From: Oscillospiraceae bacterium
GTDB taxonomy: Bacteria; Bacillota; Clostridia; Oscillospirales; Ruminococcaceae
Assembly (NCBI GenBank): GCA_017394565.1
Contig: JAFPXW010000289.1
Coordinates: 1 to 6,626, forward strand
Direction: 5' to 3'
DNA length: 6,626 bases
Under the pieces are notes generated by a model. The model saw only the letters and a program-made list of their open reading frames with translations. It searched no databases and had not been told where the DNA came from. Positions 5,938 through 6,626 of this stretch are shown piece by piece (the first letter of the stretch is position 1; every line of letters starts with the position of its first letter). The translations under genes and the position numbers were made by a program.

Positions 5938-6626
5938 ATGGTTCTTGATATGTTTGATCTAAGCGGAAAAGTAGCTGTTGTGACGGGCAGTGATACCGGA
6001 CTTGGTCAGGGCATCGCAAAGGCGTTTGTGGAAGCCGGTGCGAAGGTGCTTGGTGTTTCAAGAAAGCCCAGCACGCAGACGCAGGAAATGCTCGGCGAGG
6101 AAAACTTCAGGTTTATGGTCGCTGACCTTTCCGGACTGGAGGTCGTGGATCCGATCATTGACGCGGCCGTCAAGACGTTTGGCAGGCTCGATATTCTCGT
6201 GAATAATGCCGGCGTGATCAAGCGCGAGGACAGCATCGACTTCTCTGTCGAAAACTGGGATCTTGTCATGAATGTGAACTGCCGCACGCTGTTTTTCCTC
6301 TCCCAGGCCGCAGCAAAGCAGTTCGTCAAGCAGGGGAATGGAGGCAAGATCATTTCGATCGCAAGTATGCTTTCCTACCAGGGCGGCATCCGTGTGCCGA
6401 GCTACACCGCAAGTAAATCTGCCGTGAAGGGGATCACAATGACGATGGCAAACGAATGGGCAAAATTCGGCATCAATGTCAATGCCATCGCTCCGGGCTA
6501 TATGGCGACCAATAACACGCAGGCGCTCCGCGCAGATGCGGATCGCAGTGAAGCGATCCTCGAGAGGATCCCGGCAGGCAGATGGGGAACGCCGGATGAT
6601 CTGATGGGAGCAGCCGTTTTTCTGGC
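5938..6626 (+). CDS. kduD: 2-dehydro-3-deoxy-D-gluconate 5-dehydrogenase KduD (3' end cut by window)
   Basis: A short-chain dehydrogenase that interconverts 5-keto-4-deoxyuronate-derived 2,5-diketo-3-deoxygluconate and 2-keto-3-deoxygluconate using NAD(H), in the cytoplasm. The 229 complete codons present contain the nucleotide-binding TGSDTGLGQG at 16-25, NNAG at 89-92, and the catalytic set S143, Y156 and K160 (SYTASK at 155-160). Stretches such as IASMLSYQGGIRVPSYTASK (141-160) and VNAIAPGYMATNNTQ (181-195) are nearly the same as in Escherichia coli KduD as I remember it, so the subfamily call is strong. That protein is 253 residues, so only about 24 residues should be missing beyond the window; the reading frame is open to the last base. 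It follows a 124-bp gap with its own -10 box, so it probably starts a second transcription unit. It uses the product that GH105 and KduI supply, which links both units into one pathway. Confidence 0.95.
   Translation, partial: MVLDMFDLSGKVAVVTGSDTGLGQGIAKAFVEAGAKVLGVSRKPSTQTQEMLGEENFRFMVADLSGLEVVDPIIDAAVKTFGRLDILVNNAGVIKREDSIDFSVENWDLVMNVNCRTLFFLSQAAAKQFVKQGNGGKIISIASMLSYQGGIRVPSYTASKSAVKGITMTMANEWAKFGINVNAIAPGYMATNNTQALRADADRSEAILERIPAGRWGTPDDLMGAAVFL

Noticed and set aside
1..6626. Search for CRISPR arrays, tRNA or rRNA genes, insertion sequences and toxin-antitoxin or defence genes
   Set aside because: No regularly spaced repeats, cloverleaf sequence, transposase motif or inverted-repeat borders were seen by eye; nearly all sequence is accounted for by six pectin-locus genes.

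Overview
The window reads as one stretch of a bacterial pectin-utilisation locus, with every supported gene on the + strand. The base composition is moderate by eye, ribosome binding sites are strong and purine-rich, and genes are packed almost without gaps. The closest relatives I recall for the enzymes are the Bacillus subtilis lpl/yte/yes rhamnogalacturonan genes. These points suggest a Bacillota (Firmicutes) gut or rumen anaerobe, perhaps Lachnospiraceae- or Erysipelotrichaceae-like. The taxonomic call is inference from remembered family resemblance, not a search.

Layout. Bases 1-46 may hold the last codons of an upstream gene. Bases 82-5813 form a tight five-gene run: a conserved membrane protein of unknown function (82-735), a GH28 polygalacturonase-type hydrolase (728-2269), a GH105 unsaturated galacturonyl/rhamnogalacturonyl hydrolase (2273-3403), a GH4 alpha-galacturonidase of the LplD type with a CHEV motif (3416-4822), and an AEC-family transporter (4815-5813). 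Gene junctions are -8, +3, +12 and -8 bp, so co-transcription and partial translational coupling are likely. A 124-bp gap (5814-5937) holds a weak candidate terminator, a possible cre-like site, a perfect TATAAT -10 box and a perfect 6-bp inverted repeat just before the ribosome binding site. It leads into kduD (5938 onward), which is cut by the window end.

How the genes fit together. None of the three hydrolases shows a signal peptide, so they probably act in the cytoplasm on imported pectin oligosaccharides. GH28 and GH4 would release galacturonate by hydrolysis and by NAD-dependent redox-elimination chemistry respectively. GH105 would remove the 4,5-unsaturated uronate left at the non-reducing end by lyases. 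That unsaturated sugar feeds the KduI/KduD route, with KduD making 2-keto-3-deoxygluconate. The oligosaccharide importer, lyases, KduI, KdgK and KdgA are not in the window. The AEC carrier and the unknown membrane protein are the two members whose roles are not explained by known pectin pathways, and they are the best candidates for something new. I do not see a CRISPR array, mobile element, tRNA, rRNA or defence system. The window is mostly a recognisable catabolic locus.
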